Assembly (NCBI GenBank): GCA_903837595.1
Contig: CAILVI010000449.1
Span: 1 to 32,186 of the forward strand
DNA: 32,186 nt
Direction of reading: 5' to 3'
Origin: an uncultured Thiodictyon sp.
GTDB taxonomy: Bacteria > Pseudomonadota > Gammaproteobacteria > Chromatiales > Chromatiaceae
Position 1 is the first letter of the stretch; the number at the start of each line of letters is the position of its first letter. A program made the position numbers and the translations under genes. The notes beneath the pieces are model-generated. The model made no database searches. It saw only the letters and a list, made by a program, of their open reading frames with translations, and was not told the origin of the DNA. Positions 8,194-15,523 of the stretch are shown piece by piece.

Positions 8194-9159
8194 TTAGTCT
8201 GCACGCGAACCCTCAGGGCTGGCTTCGGTTTCGGCCGCCACCTGACCCAACTCCTCGCCGATCGCCATACACTGTTGCCGCAACCAGCGATGGGCCTGGT
8301 CGTTACGGCGCGACGGATGCCAGATGAGATAGTTCGGTGTATCCGGAATGGGAAAGGGCGGGTTGTAATACCTGAGGTCATAATTCCCGGCGGTGAGTGC
8401 CGCCATCTGCCGGAAGGTGATGGCCAGCAGGTCGGTCTTGGACACCACCAGCGGCAACAGCATGGTATTGGGACCCTCCAGCGCGACCCGGTCCCGCAGC
8501 GTCTCGAGAATCGGCCGCATTTCCGCGATTTGGGCAAAGCCGGGGGTGTGATGATGGACCGCCACGAATTCTTCCTCCATGAGTCGCTCCCGGCTCGCGA
8601 TCGCCGATGCAATACGCGGGTGGCCGTCACGGGCCATGACCACGGCGCTAAAGGTCATGAATTCGGTCTGCTCCAGGAACGGATCAGCGAGGCGGGCATG
8701 ATTGACCGCGAGATCCAGCCGCTGCTCCCGCAGCAGGCGCGGGATTTCCTCTTCCGGATCGATCGTGCGAATGACGAGCCGCAGATGGGGTGCGAGCTCA
8801 CGGAAGCGCCGGAACAGCCGTAAACCGATCAGTGCGCCGCCACCAAAGCTGATGGTGACGACAAAGGTTCGCCGGCTGGTCGCGGGATCCAAAGGTTCGC
8901 CGGCTTCCAGTTCGTTGCGTATACCATCAAGGGCCGCGTGGATGCCGCGGTACAGGTCGTCGGCCTTGGCGGTGGTTACCAGTCCCTTGGCCCGGCCCTG
9001 GAAGAGGCGATCGTCCACCAGCGCGCGCAGCCGACTCAAGGCATTGCTGACGGCGGGCTGAGTCATCCCCAGCCGGTCGGCCGCGCGCCCCTGGCTGCGT
9101 TCCTCATAGACCGCCTCAAAGACCGTCAACAGATTCAGATCGATGCTGCGAAGATTCAC
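8194..9159 (-). CDS. LysR-family transcriptional regulator
   Basis: This 321-aa regulator has an N-terminal winged helix-turn-helix (LRSIDLNLLTVFEAVYEE, then AADRLGMTQPAVSNALSRLR) and a substrate-binding effector domain of the NodD-like subgroup. The start is taken as GTG at 9159 because family members begin at MNLRxIDLNLL; the longer open frame upstream runs antisense through the chitinase gene and is not credible. It is divergent from the GH18 gene with only 3 bp between the start codons, so it is the obvious candidate regulator of that gene, yet there is no intergenic room for a normal LysR operator. Any operator would lie inside one of the coding regions. The effector molecule is unknown. 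Confidence 0.88.
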   Translation of the reverse strand: MNLRSIDLNLLTVFEAVYEERSQGRAADRLGMTQPAVSNALSRLRALVDDRLFQGRAKGLVTTAKADDLYRGIHAALDGIRNELEAGEPLDPATSRRTFVVTISFGGGALIGLRLFRRFRELAPHLRLVIRTIDPEEEIPRLLREQRLDLAVNHARLADPFLEQTEFMTFSAVVMARDGHPRIASAIASRERLMEEEFVAVHHHTPGFAQIAEMRPILETLRDRVALEGPNTMLLPLVVSKTDLLAITFRQMAALTAGNYDLRYYNPPFPIPDTPNYLIWHPSRRNDQAHRWLRQQCMAIGEELGQVAAETEASPEGSRAD

Positions 9160-9162
9160 CTC

Positions 9163-11145
9163 ATGAAAATGCAACGTATCCTGATGGTTCCGGCCGTGAG
9201 CCTCATCGCCCTTGGGGTCCAATCCGCGCTGGCCTCCACCGTTCCCGCCCCGGTCCCGCGGGCCATCGTCAGCGCGTCCTCCGCCTGGGGTAGTGCCGCC
9301 GATACCTGGGCCGGCTACACCGGCGCACTCAATATCTGGGTACCCGCCGCGGTCAAGGGCGGCTGGACCCTGACGTTTCGTTCCGCCGAACTGGCCGCGC
9401 AAGCCCCGGCGGCCGCATTCTGGAATGCCGTCACCACCTATGATCCGGCCACCCAGACCTTCAGCGTGAAGGCGCCTTCCTGGAGTGGCGAGGTGCAGGC
9501 CAATGCGGTCCTGAGCATTGGCTTCAACGGGGGCGGTGTACTCGATACCGGATTTGCGCTGGACGATTGTACCTTCAACGCTGCGCCCGGCGTGGCGACC
9601 GTGATGGGTGCGCTCGATGCCCAACAGACCCTGGCCGGTCTGCAAGCCGGTGGGGCGGCCGTCGTCGTGCCGCCGCCCGCTGGCGGCAGCACCACCGGCG
9701 GCACGCCCACCGCCACCGGCAGCACGATCGACCCGCTGGTGGAACTCCTGTTCTCGGTGAACAATGCCTGGGAAGGCGGCTATGGGGGGAACCTCACCAT
9801 CAAGAATCTCTCCGGCCAGACCCTGGCCGCCGGCGGCGGTTGGCAGGTCAAGATCAAGTTCCCGGACCTGGCCACGGCCAAGGACGTGTTCCAGAGCGGC
9901 CCCTGGAATTTGCAGGTGACCTTTGCCGACGACGGCACCGTGACCTTGAGCCCGCTGCCCTGGACCGCGTCCGTGGCGCCCGGTAACTCAGTGACCAGCG
10001 GGTTCAACGGCGGCTCCCTGACCAGCCTGCGCACCGCGGCCAGCGTGGATGGCGCCGTCTCGGTGGTCTATGCCATCTCGGCCGGCACCGGGTCGACCGC
10101 GGCCGGCGGCAGCGGCAGTTCGACGGCGAACGGCGGCACGACCACGCCCCCGCTCCCACCGGTCGTGGACAATTTGAGCGGCCTGCCCACGGGGTCCCTG
10201 GTCGGCGGTTTTCTGTTCAGCCCATACAAGGACGTTGGGATCTCCATGAACTGGAATACGAATGTCATGTCGACCGCGGCCACCGGCGCGCTGAAACCCC
10301 TGCTCACGGCGCTCCCCGCCAAGGTGCCGGCCGTGACCTGGGCCTTCGCCACGGGCGAATGCGGCCAGGAAAACTGGGCGGGCATTGCGCCCGACGCACT
10401 CGCCGCCGCCAATGTGAAGACCTTTGCCGATGCCAACAAGGACTATGTCATCTCCACCGGCGGCGCGGCCGGGGCCTTCCACTGTTCCAGCCCGGAGGGC
10501 ATGCGCACCTTCATCAACCGCTATGCCTCGAAGAACCTGGTGGGCGTCGACTTCGATATCGAGGCGGGCCAGAGTACGGCCGAGATCGCGAACCTGGTCA
10601 AGCAAGTGGCGGCGGTCGAGGCGGATTATCCCAACCTGCGCTTCAGCTTCACCATTGCCACCCTGGGCAGCAGCAACGGCGCCGCCGCCGCGGCCCCCTA
10701 CGGCGATCTGAACAGCAACGGTTACAACGTCATCCAGGCATTGGCGACCTATCCCCTGACCAACTACACGATCAATCTGATGGTGATGGACTACGGCTCG
10801 CCGGGGCCGGGCGTCTGCGTGGTGGCGAACGGCCGCTGCGACATGGGCCAGACGGCCATCCAGGCGGCGAAGAACCTGAATGCCCGGTTTGGCGTGCCCT
10901 ACGGCCGGATTGAGCTGACCCCGATGATCGGCGTGAACGACGTGAGCGACGAGTTGTTCTCCCTGGCCGACACCGACACGCTGGTGAACTGGGCCTTGAC
11001 CAACCAGCTGGCCGGTGTGCATTTCTGGTCTGTGGATCGGGATACCCCCTGTAGCCAGGCCAGCGCCTCGCCCACCTGCAGTTCGGTCGCCGCGGTTCCG
11101 GTCTGGGGCTGGACCAATCGCTTCCTGACCGACCTCGGGCGCTAG
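9163..11145 (+). CDS. Secreted GH18 chitinase-like glycosidase with two carbohydrate-binding modules
   Basis: The 660-aa product begins with a clear Sec signal peptide (MKMQRILMVPAVSLIALG, cleaved after SALA). Two related modules follow, about residues 30-155 and 190-315. Each has a W-x-GY-x-G-x-L strand, a conserved PW or SW, and a closing GFNGG, as in CBM2-like cellulose/chitin-binding domains; Gly/Thr/Ser-rich linkers separate them. The catalytic part starts near residue 346 and holds the GH18 motif VDFDIE with D463, D465 and the proton-donor E467. The canonical first Asp of DxxDxDxE is Val here, as in several short bacterial chitinases. The likely role is binding and hydrolysing chitin outside the cell. 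The upstream in-frame extension is rejected because the signal peptide fixes the start at 9163 or 9169. It is adjacent and divergent to the LysR gene. Confidence 0.85.
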   Translation: MKMQRILMVPAVSLIALGVQSALASTVPAPVPRAIVSASSAWGSAADTWAGYTGALNIWVPAAVKGGWTLTFRSAELAAQAPAAAFWNAVTTYDPATQTFSVKAPSWSGEVQANAVLSIGFNGGGVLDTGFALDDCTFNAAPGVATVMGALDAQQTLAGLQAGGAAVVVPPPAGGSTTGGTPTATGSTIDPLVELLFSVNNAWEGGYGGNLTIKNLSGQTLAAGGGWQVKIKFPDLATAKDVFQSGPWNLQVTFADDGTVTLSPLPWTASVAPGNSVTSGFNGGSLTSLRTAASVDGAVSVVYAISAGTGSTAAGGSGSSTANGGTTTPPLPPVVDNLSGLPTGSLVGGFLFSPYKDVGISMNWNTNVMSTAATGALKPLLTALPAKVPAVTWAFATGECGQENWAGIAPDALAAANVKTFADANKDYVISTGGAAGAFHCSSPEGMRTFINRYASKNLVGVDFDIEAGQSTAEIANLVKQVAAVEADYPNLRFSFTIATLGSSNGAAAAAPYGDLNSNGYNVIQALATYPLTNYTINLMVMDYGSPGPGVCVVANGRCDMGQTAIQAAKNLNARFGVPYGRIELTPMIGVNDVSDELFSLADTDTLVNWALTNQLAGVHFWSVDRDTPCSQASASPTCSSVAAVPVWGWTNRFLTDLGR

Positions 11146-11159
11146 CCTTGCTGCTCGAC

Positions 11160-11182
11160 GGGATGGGCATTCGGCCCATCCC
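11160..11182 (+). terminator. Hairpin after the chitinase-like gene
   Basis: GGGATGGGC and GCCCATCCC form a perfect 9-bp stem with a 5-nt loop, 14 nt after the stop codon. No T-run follows. It probably serves as the 3' end of the chitinase transcript. Confidence 0.55.
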
Positions 11183-11209
11183 GAATGGTTAGACGCGCTT
11201 CTGAAAACC

Positions 11210-11275
11210 TTAGCCGGTGGCGGTTTCCCGCATATCCACGACAAATTATCGGCACCTGCGTGCCGAACCGGCTAA
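11210..11275 (-). repeat. 66-nt dispersed palindromic element, copy A
   Basis: The ends are TTAGCCGGT and ACCGGCTAA. Read on the minus strand, the 66 nt align without gaps to 28247-28312 with 48 identical positions: the outer ~20 nt on the left and ~16 nt on the right are nearly identical and the centre has drifted. This is the pattern of a REP/MITE-like family. It lies between the chitinase terminator and the zorD terminator and has no reading frame. Confidence 0.65.
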
Positions 11276-11323
11276 CGGCCGTGGCAGCAAGACCAGCCAT
11301 CCCGAACGATGAAAGTGCCCCGT

Positions 11324-11345
11324 GGGAGCGGCTGAAGCCGCTCCC
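11324..11345 (-). terminator. Hairpin downstream of zorD
   Basis: GGGAGCGGC and GCCGCTCCC pair perfectly around TGAA, 6 nt beyond the zorD stop codon. The GGGAGCGGC motif is also found in the repeat at 2676-2759, so this may be a REP-type palindrome serving as a terminator. No T-run is present. Confidence 0.55.
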
Positions 11346-11351
11346 CCCGCA

Positions 11352-14300
11352 TCATCCGATTGTCCCCCGACTGAGATCACCCAACACGGCCCCCAAAGTC
11401 GGCAACCAAAGCGAATCGAACAACCGAACACCCGACTCCAAGGCGAGATTCTCGGCGGCCAGGGAGAAGCGACCGTTGCTCACCGCCGCGAGTAGCGGAT
11501 CGGCATAAGCCCGACGAAGCGTTTTCCTTGCCCTCAAGAGCTCATGCACTGCCCTTTCATCGATCTGCGCCCCTGCCCCTCTTCCCGAGTGTTTGCACTG
11601 TACGAATAGTGGGCGCCCACCTTCGTGCGGAACGCCGATGACATCCACCCCGCCGTCCCCTTGCCCCGGCGTCACCTCGACGCTGAACCCGGCACGCTTT
11701 AACTCATCGGCAACCCACAGCTCGAAACCGCGCCAATCCATACCGTCGATGTGAGCGCAGACCGTTGGCTGAGCTCCGCCCTCCCCCAGGCTCCTCTCGA
11801 ATAGGGTACGAAAGTCCTGATCGTTGAACTGGACAGGAACCACGATTTCACGGCTCAAAGACCGCTTCTCCTCCAATAGCCCATGCAACAGACTGTCGAA
11901 GGAGCCCTCGCCCAGTTCCGGATGGATCGCCTGCGGCAGATAGATGGTCACGGGTTTATCCTGACCAATCCGATAGACCCGGTCACTACACTGGTCCTCA
12001 ACGGCCGGATTCCACCAGCGATTCAGATGGATGACATGATTGGCGGCGGTCAGCGTCAGACCGAATCCGGCCGCCTTGGGGCCGAGAAGCAGCACATCGA
12101 AGCCCCGGCGAGTCTGGAAGTCACGGCGGATGCGGTCGCGCACCAGTGCCGCCGTAGCACCATTGATCGTCTCGGGCAAGGGCGAGGGCAGGCCGTACCG
12201 GCGGCGGATGAGGTCGTAGAGCGCCCGCTGGGCCTCGCGCAACTCAATAAAGATCAGTGCCTTCTCACGCCGCTCATGGACCCGATCCAGGATCGCGAAC
12301 AGGCGCTTAAACCGCGCCGAGGCGGTAATGAATGGTCCGTCTTCCGCCACGGACTCGGGCGGCTGCCCAAGTCGCGGGTGCAACGAAATCGCCCGCAACT
12401 GTTGCAGCCCCACCAGGGTACCCTGTGGACGTTTACTGATCGCCGCCCGTACCGCGTCGTAGGCGGCCTGCTGCTCGGCGGGCATCAAGTCTTGGGTCGC
12501 TTCAACCCGCCGCTCGGGCAGGCCCTCCAGGATGTCCTGCTTGAAACGGCGCAGCATGATGGCCGGGATCGGTGTCACCTGATCCGACAGGACCCTAGGC
12601 TCGACCAGACGGCACTTCAACTCCTCTCGCAGTTCGGGGTCATCACCGCGATGGCGAGCAAGAAACTCCCGAGCACTCAAGCCCAGAAAACCCGGCCAGC
12701 CAATATCCAGCAAGGTCCACAGATCCAGCAAACTGTTTTCGATCGGCGTGCCGGTCATCAAGACCGTGAAGCCGCCTTGCTGCGCCTTGGCCCCCCGGTT
12801 CATCAGTGAGGCCGGGTTCTTGAGCTTCTGTGCCTCGTCATAGACGATCACGGCAAACCGCACCTTGCCGAAGGACAGATGGTAATCGCGCAGGGTCTCA
12901 TAAGTGGTCAACACCAGATCGGCAGACTCGATCACTGCCACATCAAGGGTCTGGCGCCGCAAGGTCGTGTCGTTACCGCCGCCCGTGTGGAGTTTGAGGT
13001 CCCGCAGACCACGTTCGTAGGCGTGTAACTCCCGGCCCAAGGCGTCCACGCCCAAGTGTTGAACTATCTCGTCGCGCCAGTTGCCCAACAGCGTCTTGGG
13101 GGCAACGACGAGAAACGGCCCCCGCCCCGCGTGCTGCTCGTTGGGCTCCTGCTCCCGTAGCCAGCGCAGAAAGGCCAGCACCTGATAGGTCTTGCCGACC
13201 CCCATGTCATCGGCCAGCAAGAGCCCCGGCGCACCCGCGAGGTAACCCGCTTGCAGCCAACTGAGCCCCGACTCCTGGTGGGGCATCGGGACAGTGTTGA
13301 GCGACCGCGGCAGCCCCGGTATGAATTGACCCCGTTGGCGAGTCTGCTCCGCAAGGAAGGTCAGCCGCTCTTCGTTATCCTTGGTGATGGCCGCCGCCCT
13401 GGTGTTCGCCGGAGTACCCCCGTCTGGGGCTGCCCGGAGTCCTGGGTCAATTCGCCCCGAAAGACCCTGAACCGTTTTCACCAGATCATCGGTGAGCGGG
13501 AGAGTTCGCCCGTTGAAGTCGCAGGTGGTGGCGCCGGACTCTTGTGCCTGGTCCATCAGTCCCTTGAGGGCAGTCACATCCTCGGTCCGTACCGCCAAAG
13601 GCGTCTCACCCGGAATCTGGATGGTGAAGACCTCGACCTCCTCGGCCGGAAACCAGTCACGGGATACCGCCAGCGGAAAGGAGAGACTCGGCGGCACCCA
13701 ATCCCCGACGCCGATGACCCGCTCCCCATAGCCCCGCAGGTCGCAGATAACGCCGCAGTCGCCACCGGCCTCCCCAATGGCAGGAGCCAGGAAGGCCAAT
13801 GGGTTCCGACGGAATTCTTGGCGGGTCGTCGCATCAGCGCGGTTAACGCGCTCCAAAACGTGCAGTGCCGCGGCTACCGGTGCGTCCAGCACCGTGTATA
13901 CACCGCTCCCCAAAGCGAAATGGCTCCGCGCCCCCTGACCCAGAAAACGCTTCTGGAACTGCTGTGCATGGTGTTGGGGAAGCAGCGGCTCCCGGTCGGG
14001 CTCCAGGCTGGAGTCAGCCACCGAGTCGTGATCCTCCGGATCGGCGTTCGCTGCATCCCCGGGACGATCACCGTAAAGGGTTGGCAAGAAGGGTTCAGCC
14101 TCATCGCCCGGCTCCAGGTCAATCCCGACCCCGGTGGCGTGATGGATGGTCAGCCCTCGCAGATACTCGTCGGCACGCAGATCGCCGGTGAGTCGGATCA
14201 AATGGGATTTGAAACGGGCATAGGCCGCCATGCGTCGATCGAGCCCATCCGGCGAGAGGTCACCGCTCGCCGCGTTCACTGCGTCGATCGCCTCCAGGGC

Positions 14301-14741
14301 CGAATAGAGCGGGTCCAGAATCAGGAAACGTGCGCTGCCCACCGCCAGAGCCGTACCCTCTCGGCGCGGACCGAACACCGGTGCCCCGCCCCGCTGGAAC
14401 CACGCGACCCCCAACGCAAAAGACGGCTCGCCGATCGGTGTGTCGTGCGACAAAAACAGGGTCAAGGGGACCACGGACGGCAGCCCGAGCCGCACGGCCT
14501 CGGGCCGACTCAGGCGCGCAACCCGCTCATGGGCAAGGCTTATCGACTCCCCTTCGCGTTGCGCCTCCTGCGTATCCAGCAGGGACAACAGCAGGGCCAC
14601 GCCCGGATGCGAGCGGGCGCCTTCCGGCCAATCGGCAAGGGTAACCGACGCCTCTCGGGCAAAAGGAAGCACGCCCTTGCGGAACAGATCGAAGCGCCAT
14701 CCGGCGTCGTCCGGTACGCACACGAGTCGAAATCGCATCAT
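11352..14741 (-). CDS. zorD: Zorya type I protein ZorD: SNF2 helicase with Mrr-like nuclease domain
   Basis: This 1129-aa protein is the DNA-acting effector of Zorya. The order is an N-terminal region of about 480 residues, a SNF2 ATPase with Walker A DDMGVGKT (K517) and Walker B DEAQ (635-638), motif III LMTGTPIEN, and a helicase C domain ending RVYRIGQ. A C-terminal PD-(D/E)XK domain of the Mrr type carries GDGGVDVIG (D1033) and QCK (Q1048, K1050). All nuclease and ATPase residues look intact. SNF2 plus Mrr domains beside zorABC is the hallmark of type I. Unusually, zorD is separated from zorC by about 780 nt containing decayed toxin-antitoxin genes, so it probably has its own promoter. ATG codons at 14741 and 14738 are both possible starts; no strong ribosome binding site is visible. 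Confidence 0.9.
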   Translation of the reverse strand: MMRFRLVCVPDDAGWRFDLFRKGVLPFAREASVTLADWPEGARSHPGVALLLSLLDTQEAQREGESISLAHERVARLSRPEAVRLGLPSVVPLTLFLSHDTPIGEPSFALGVAWFQRGGAPVFGPRREGTALAVGSARFLILDPLYSALEAIDAVNAASGDLSPDGLDRRMAAYARFKSHLIRLTGDLRADEYLRGLTIHHATGVGIDLEPGDEAEPFLPTLYGDRPGDAANADPEDHDSVADSSLEPDREPLLPQHHAQQFQKRFLGQGARSHFALGSGVYTVLDAPVAAALHVLERVNRADATTRQEFRRNPLAFLAPAIGEAGGDCGVICDLRGYGERVIGVGDWVPPSLSFPLAVSRDWFPAEEVEVFTIQIPGETPLAVRTEDVTALKGLMDQAQESGATTCDFNGRTLPLTDDLVKTVQGLSGRIDPGLRAAPDGGTPANTRAAAITKDNEERLTFLAEQTRQRGQFIPGLPRSLNTVPMPHQESGLSWLQAGYLAGAPGLLLADDMGVGKTYQVLAFLRWLREQEPNEQHAGRGPFLVVAPKTLLGNWRDEIVQHLGVDALGRELHAYERGLRDLKLHTGGGNDTTLRRQTLDVAVIESADLVLTTYETLRDYHLSFGKVRFAVIVYDEAQKLKNPASLMNRGAKAQQGGFTVLMTGTPIENSLLDLWTLLDIGWPGFLGLSAREFLARHRGDDPELREELKCRLVEPRVLSDQVTPIPAIMLRRFKQDILEGLPERRVEATQDLMPAEQQAAYDAVRAAISKRPQGTLVGLQQLRAISLHPRLGQPPESVAEDGPFITASARFKRLFAILDRVHERREKALIFIELREAQRALYDLIRRRYGLPSPLPETINGATAALVRDRIRRDFQTRRGFDVLLLGPKAAGFGLTLTAANHVIHLNRWWNPAVEDQCSDRVYRIGQDKPVTIYLPQAIHPELGEGSFDSLLHGLLEEKRSLSREIVVPVQFNDQDFRTLFERSLGEGGAQPTVCAHIDGMDWRGFELWVADELKRAGFSVEVTPGQGDGGVDVIGVPHEGGRPLFVQCKHSGRGAGAQIDERAVHELLRARKTLRRAYADPLLAAVSNGRFSLAAENLALESGVRLFDSLWLPTLGAVLGDLSRGTIG

Positions 14742-14770
14742 CTGGCAGAACCTAAATCAGGACTGAGGAC

Positions 14771-14798
14771 TTGCGAAGATCCGTCAAAGACGTATCAT
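14771..14798 (+). promoter_or_regulatory. Sigma70-like promoter for the toxin-antitoxin remnant
   Basis: TTGCGA and TATCAT are separated by 16 nt. The -10 box matches five of six consensus positions and the -35 box four. The start codon of the toxin remnant follows 7 nt after the -10 box, so a transcript from here would be nearly leaderless for the toxin. It would drive the antitoxin. Confidence 0.45.
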
Positions 14799-14805
14799 TC
14801 GCTCC

Positions 14806-14932
14806 ATGTACACCGTCATCGAAACGCCGCTCTTCTCGAAACTCTGGCCACAAGTCCGAACGGGGGAACCTGTCCGCCAAGCAACTTGTGGAGATCAGAC
14901 ATGCCATCGAACATGCAACCCCTGACCGATGA
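14806..14932 (+). pseudogene. HigB/RelE-type toxin with internal deletion
   Basis: The ATG at 14806 begins MYTVIETPLFSKLWP, the typical N-terminus of HigB/RelE-like toxins that pair with the antitoxin family encoded next. After the LWP the frame goes astray. The toxin's C-terminal end appears in a different frame immediately afterwards (KSERGNLSAKQLVEIRHAIE) and stops at TGA 14930-14932, overlapping the antitoxin start as in intact operons. About 70 central codons, including the expected ribonuclease core, are therefore missing and the two halves are out of frame. The toxin must be inactive. Identification rests on both ends and on the antitoxin downstream. Confidence 0.72.
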
Positions 14933-15215
14933 TGAACTGGAGGTGTTTGAAGCAGGACGCGACCTAAGCGAAGACCTGCTGGAGTCCATACGCCAGATGA
15001 ACGCGGGCCAGGGGACCGTGGTGTACTCCCCGATCATTGCCGCCCGCCAGCACTCAGGTCTGTCGCAGACTCAGTTCGCCGCGCTCTTGGGCGTGTCGGT
15101 ACGCACGCTGCAAGAGTGGGAGCAAGGTCGGCGCCAGCCCAGCGGCGCGGCTAAGACCCTGTTCAAGGTGGCCGAACGGCATCCAGAGGTATTGCGGGAA
15201 CTGGCTGAAGCCTGA
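14901..15215 (+). CDS. Helix-turn-helix antitoxin (HigA/XRE type), orphaned
   Basis: This 104-aa protein has a C-terminal XRE-type helix-turn-helix (ARQHSGLSQTQFAALLGVSV, then LQEWEQGRRQPSGAA) and an N-terminal acidic stretch. Such antitoxins bind both their HigB-like toxin and the operon promoter. The start at 14901 has GGAG 10 nt upstream; ATG at 14913 is the alternative. It overlaps the 3' end of the broken toxin gene, the usual toxin-first order. The gene is intact although the toxin is lost, so it is an orphan antitoxin or repressor. It is transcribed opposite to the Zorya genes, between zorC and zorD, and its promoter region faces that of zorD, so it could influence zorD expression (inference). 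Confidence 0.82.
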   Translation: MPSNMQPLTDDELEVFEAGRDLSEDLLESIRQMNAGQGTVVYSPIIAARQHSGLSQTQFAALLGVSVRTLQEWEQGRRQPSGAAKTLFKVAERHPEVLRELAEA

Positions 15216-15256
15216 GGCGCTCATTCTCCGTACTCCTTAAAATATGCCGGATTCGT

Positions 15257-15466
15257 CTACAAGTCAGCCTGAGTATCTTTGATACACCCCACCAGACCAT
15301 GTGCCTGGGCCAGATCGAGACAGGAGCGTACCCCGTCTCGCTGGCTAGCAACAGGCAGTAGCCGGCCCCGCCGGGCCTCTAGGGACTCAACGAAATCAAG
15401 CACCTCGCGCTGCATATCTTGCGGCAGACGTTCAGTGTGAATCCGTATTCGATCTACCATGGTCAT
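15257..15466 (-). CDS. DUF2281-like small antitoxin-type protein, probably truncated by a nonsense codon
   Basis: This minus-strand frame of 69 residues starts at ATG 15466 with GAGAGGTG upstream. The N-terminus (RLPQDMQREVLDFVESLEAR) is typical of DUF2281 proteins, presumed antitoxins of type II modules. The TAG at 15257-15259 is followed in the same frame by 11 more sense codons (TNPAYFKEYGE) and TGA at 15221-15223. In relatives as I remember them, the C-terminus reads ADLSTNP, so TAG probably arose from TCG (Ser). The protein would lose its last dozen residues. No toxin partner is seen beside it. Its strand matches the zor genes, and it lies 57 nt past zorC, so it may be co-transcribed with zorABC. 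Confidence 0.65.
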   Translation of the reverse strand: MTMVDRIRIHTERLPQDMQREVLDFVESLEARRGRLLPVASQRDGVRSCLDLAQAHGLVGCIKDTQADL

Positions 15467-15523
15467 CTTGCACCTCTCGACAGGACTGTGTTTCTCGCAT
15501 AACCCCTGACCGCGACGATTCGA

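Noticed and set aside
8938-9162. Upstream extension of the chitinase frame
   Set aside because: It overlaps the LysR helix-turn-helix on the other strand, and the signal peptide begins at 9163.
9160-9645. Upstream extension of the LysR frame into the chitinase gene
   Set aside because: The family N-terminus begins at the GTG at 9159; beyond it the frame is antisense to the CBM region.
13251-15215. Long plus-strand frame of 654 codons across zorD and the antitoxin gene
   Set aside because: Most of it is antisense to the well-supported zorD; only its last 105 codons are the real antitoxin gene, with its own start and ribosome binding site.
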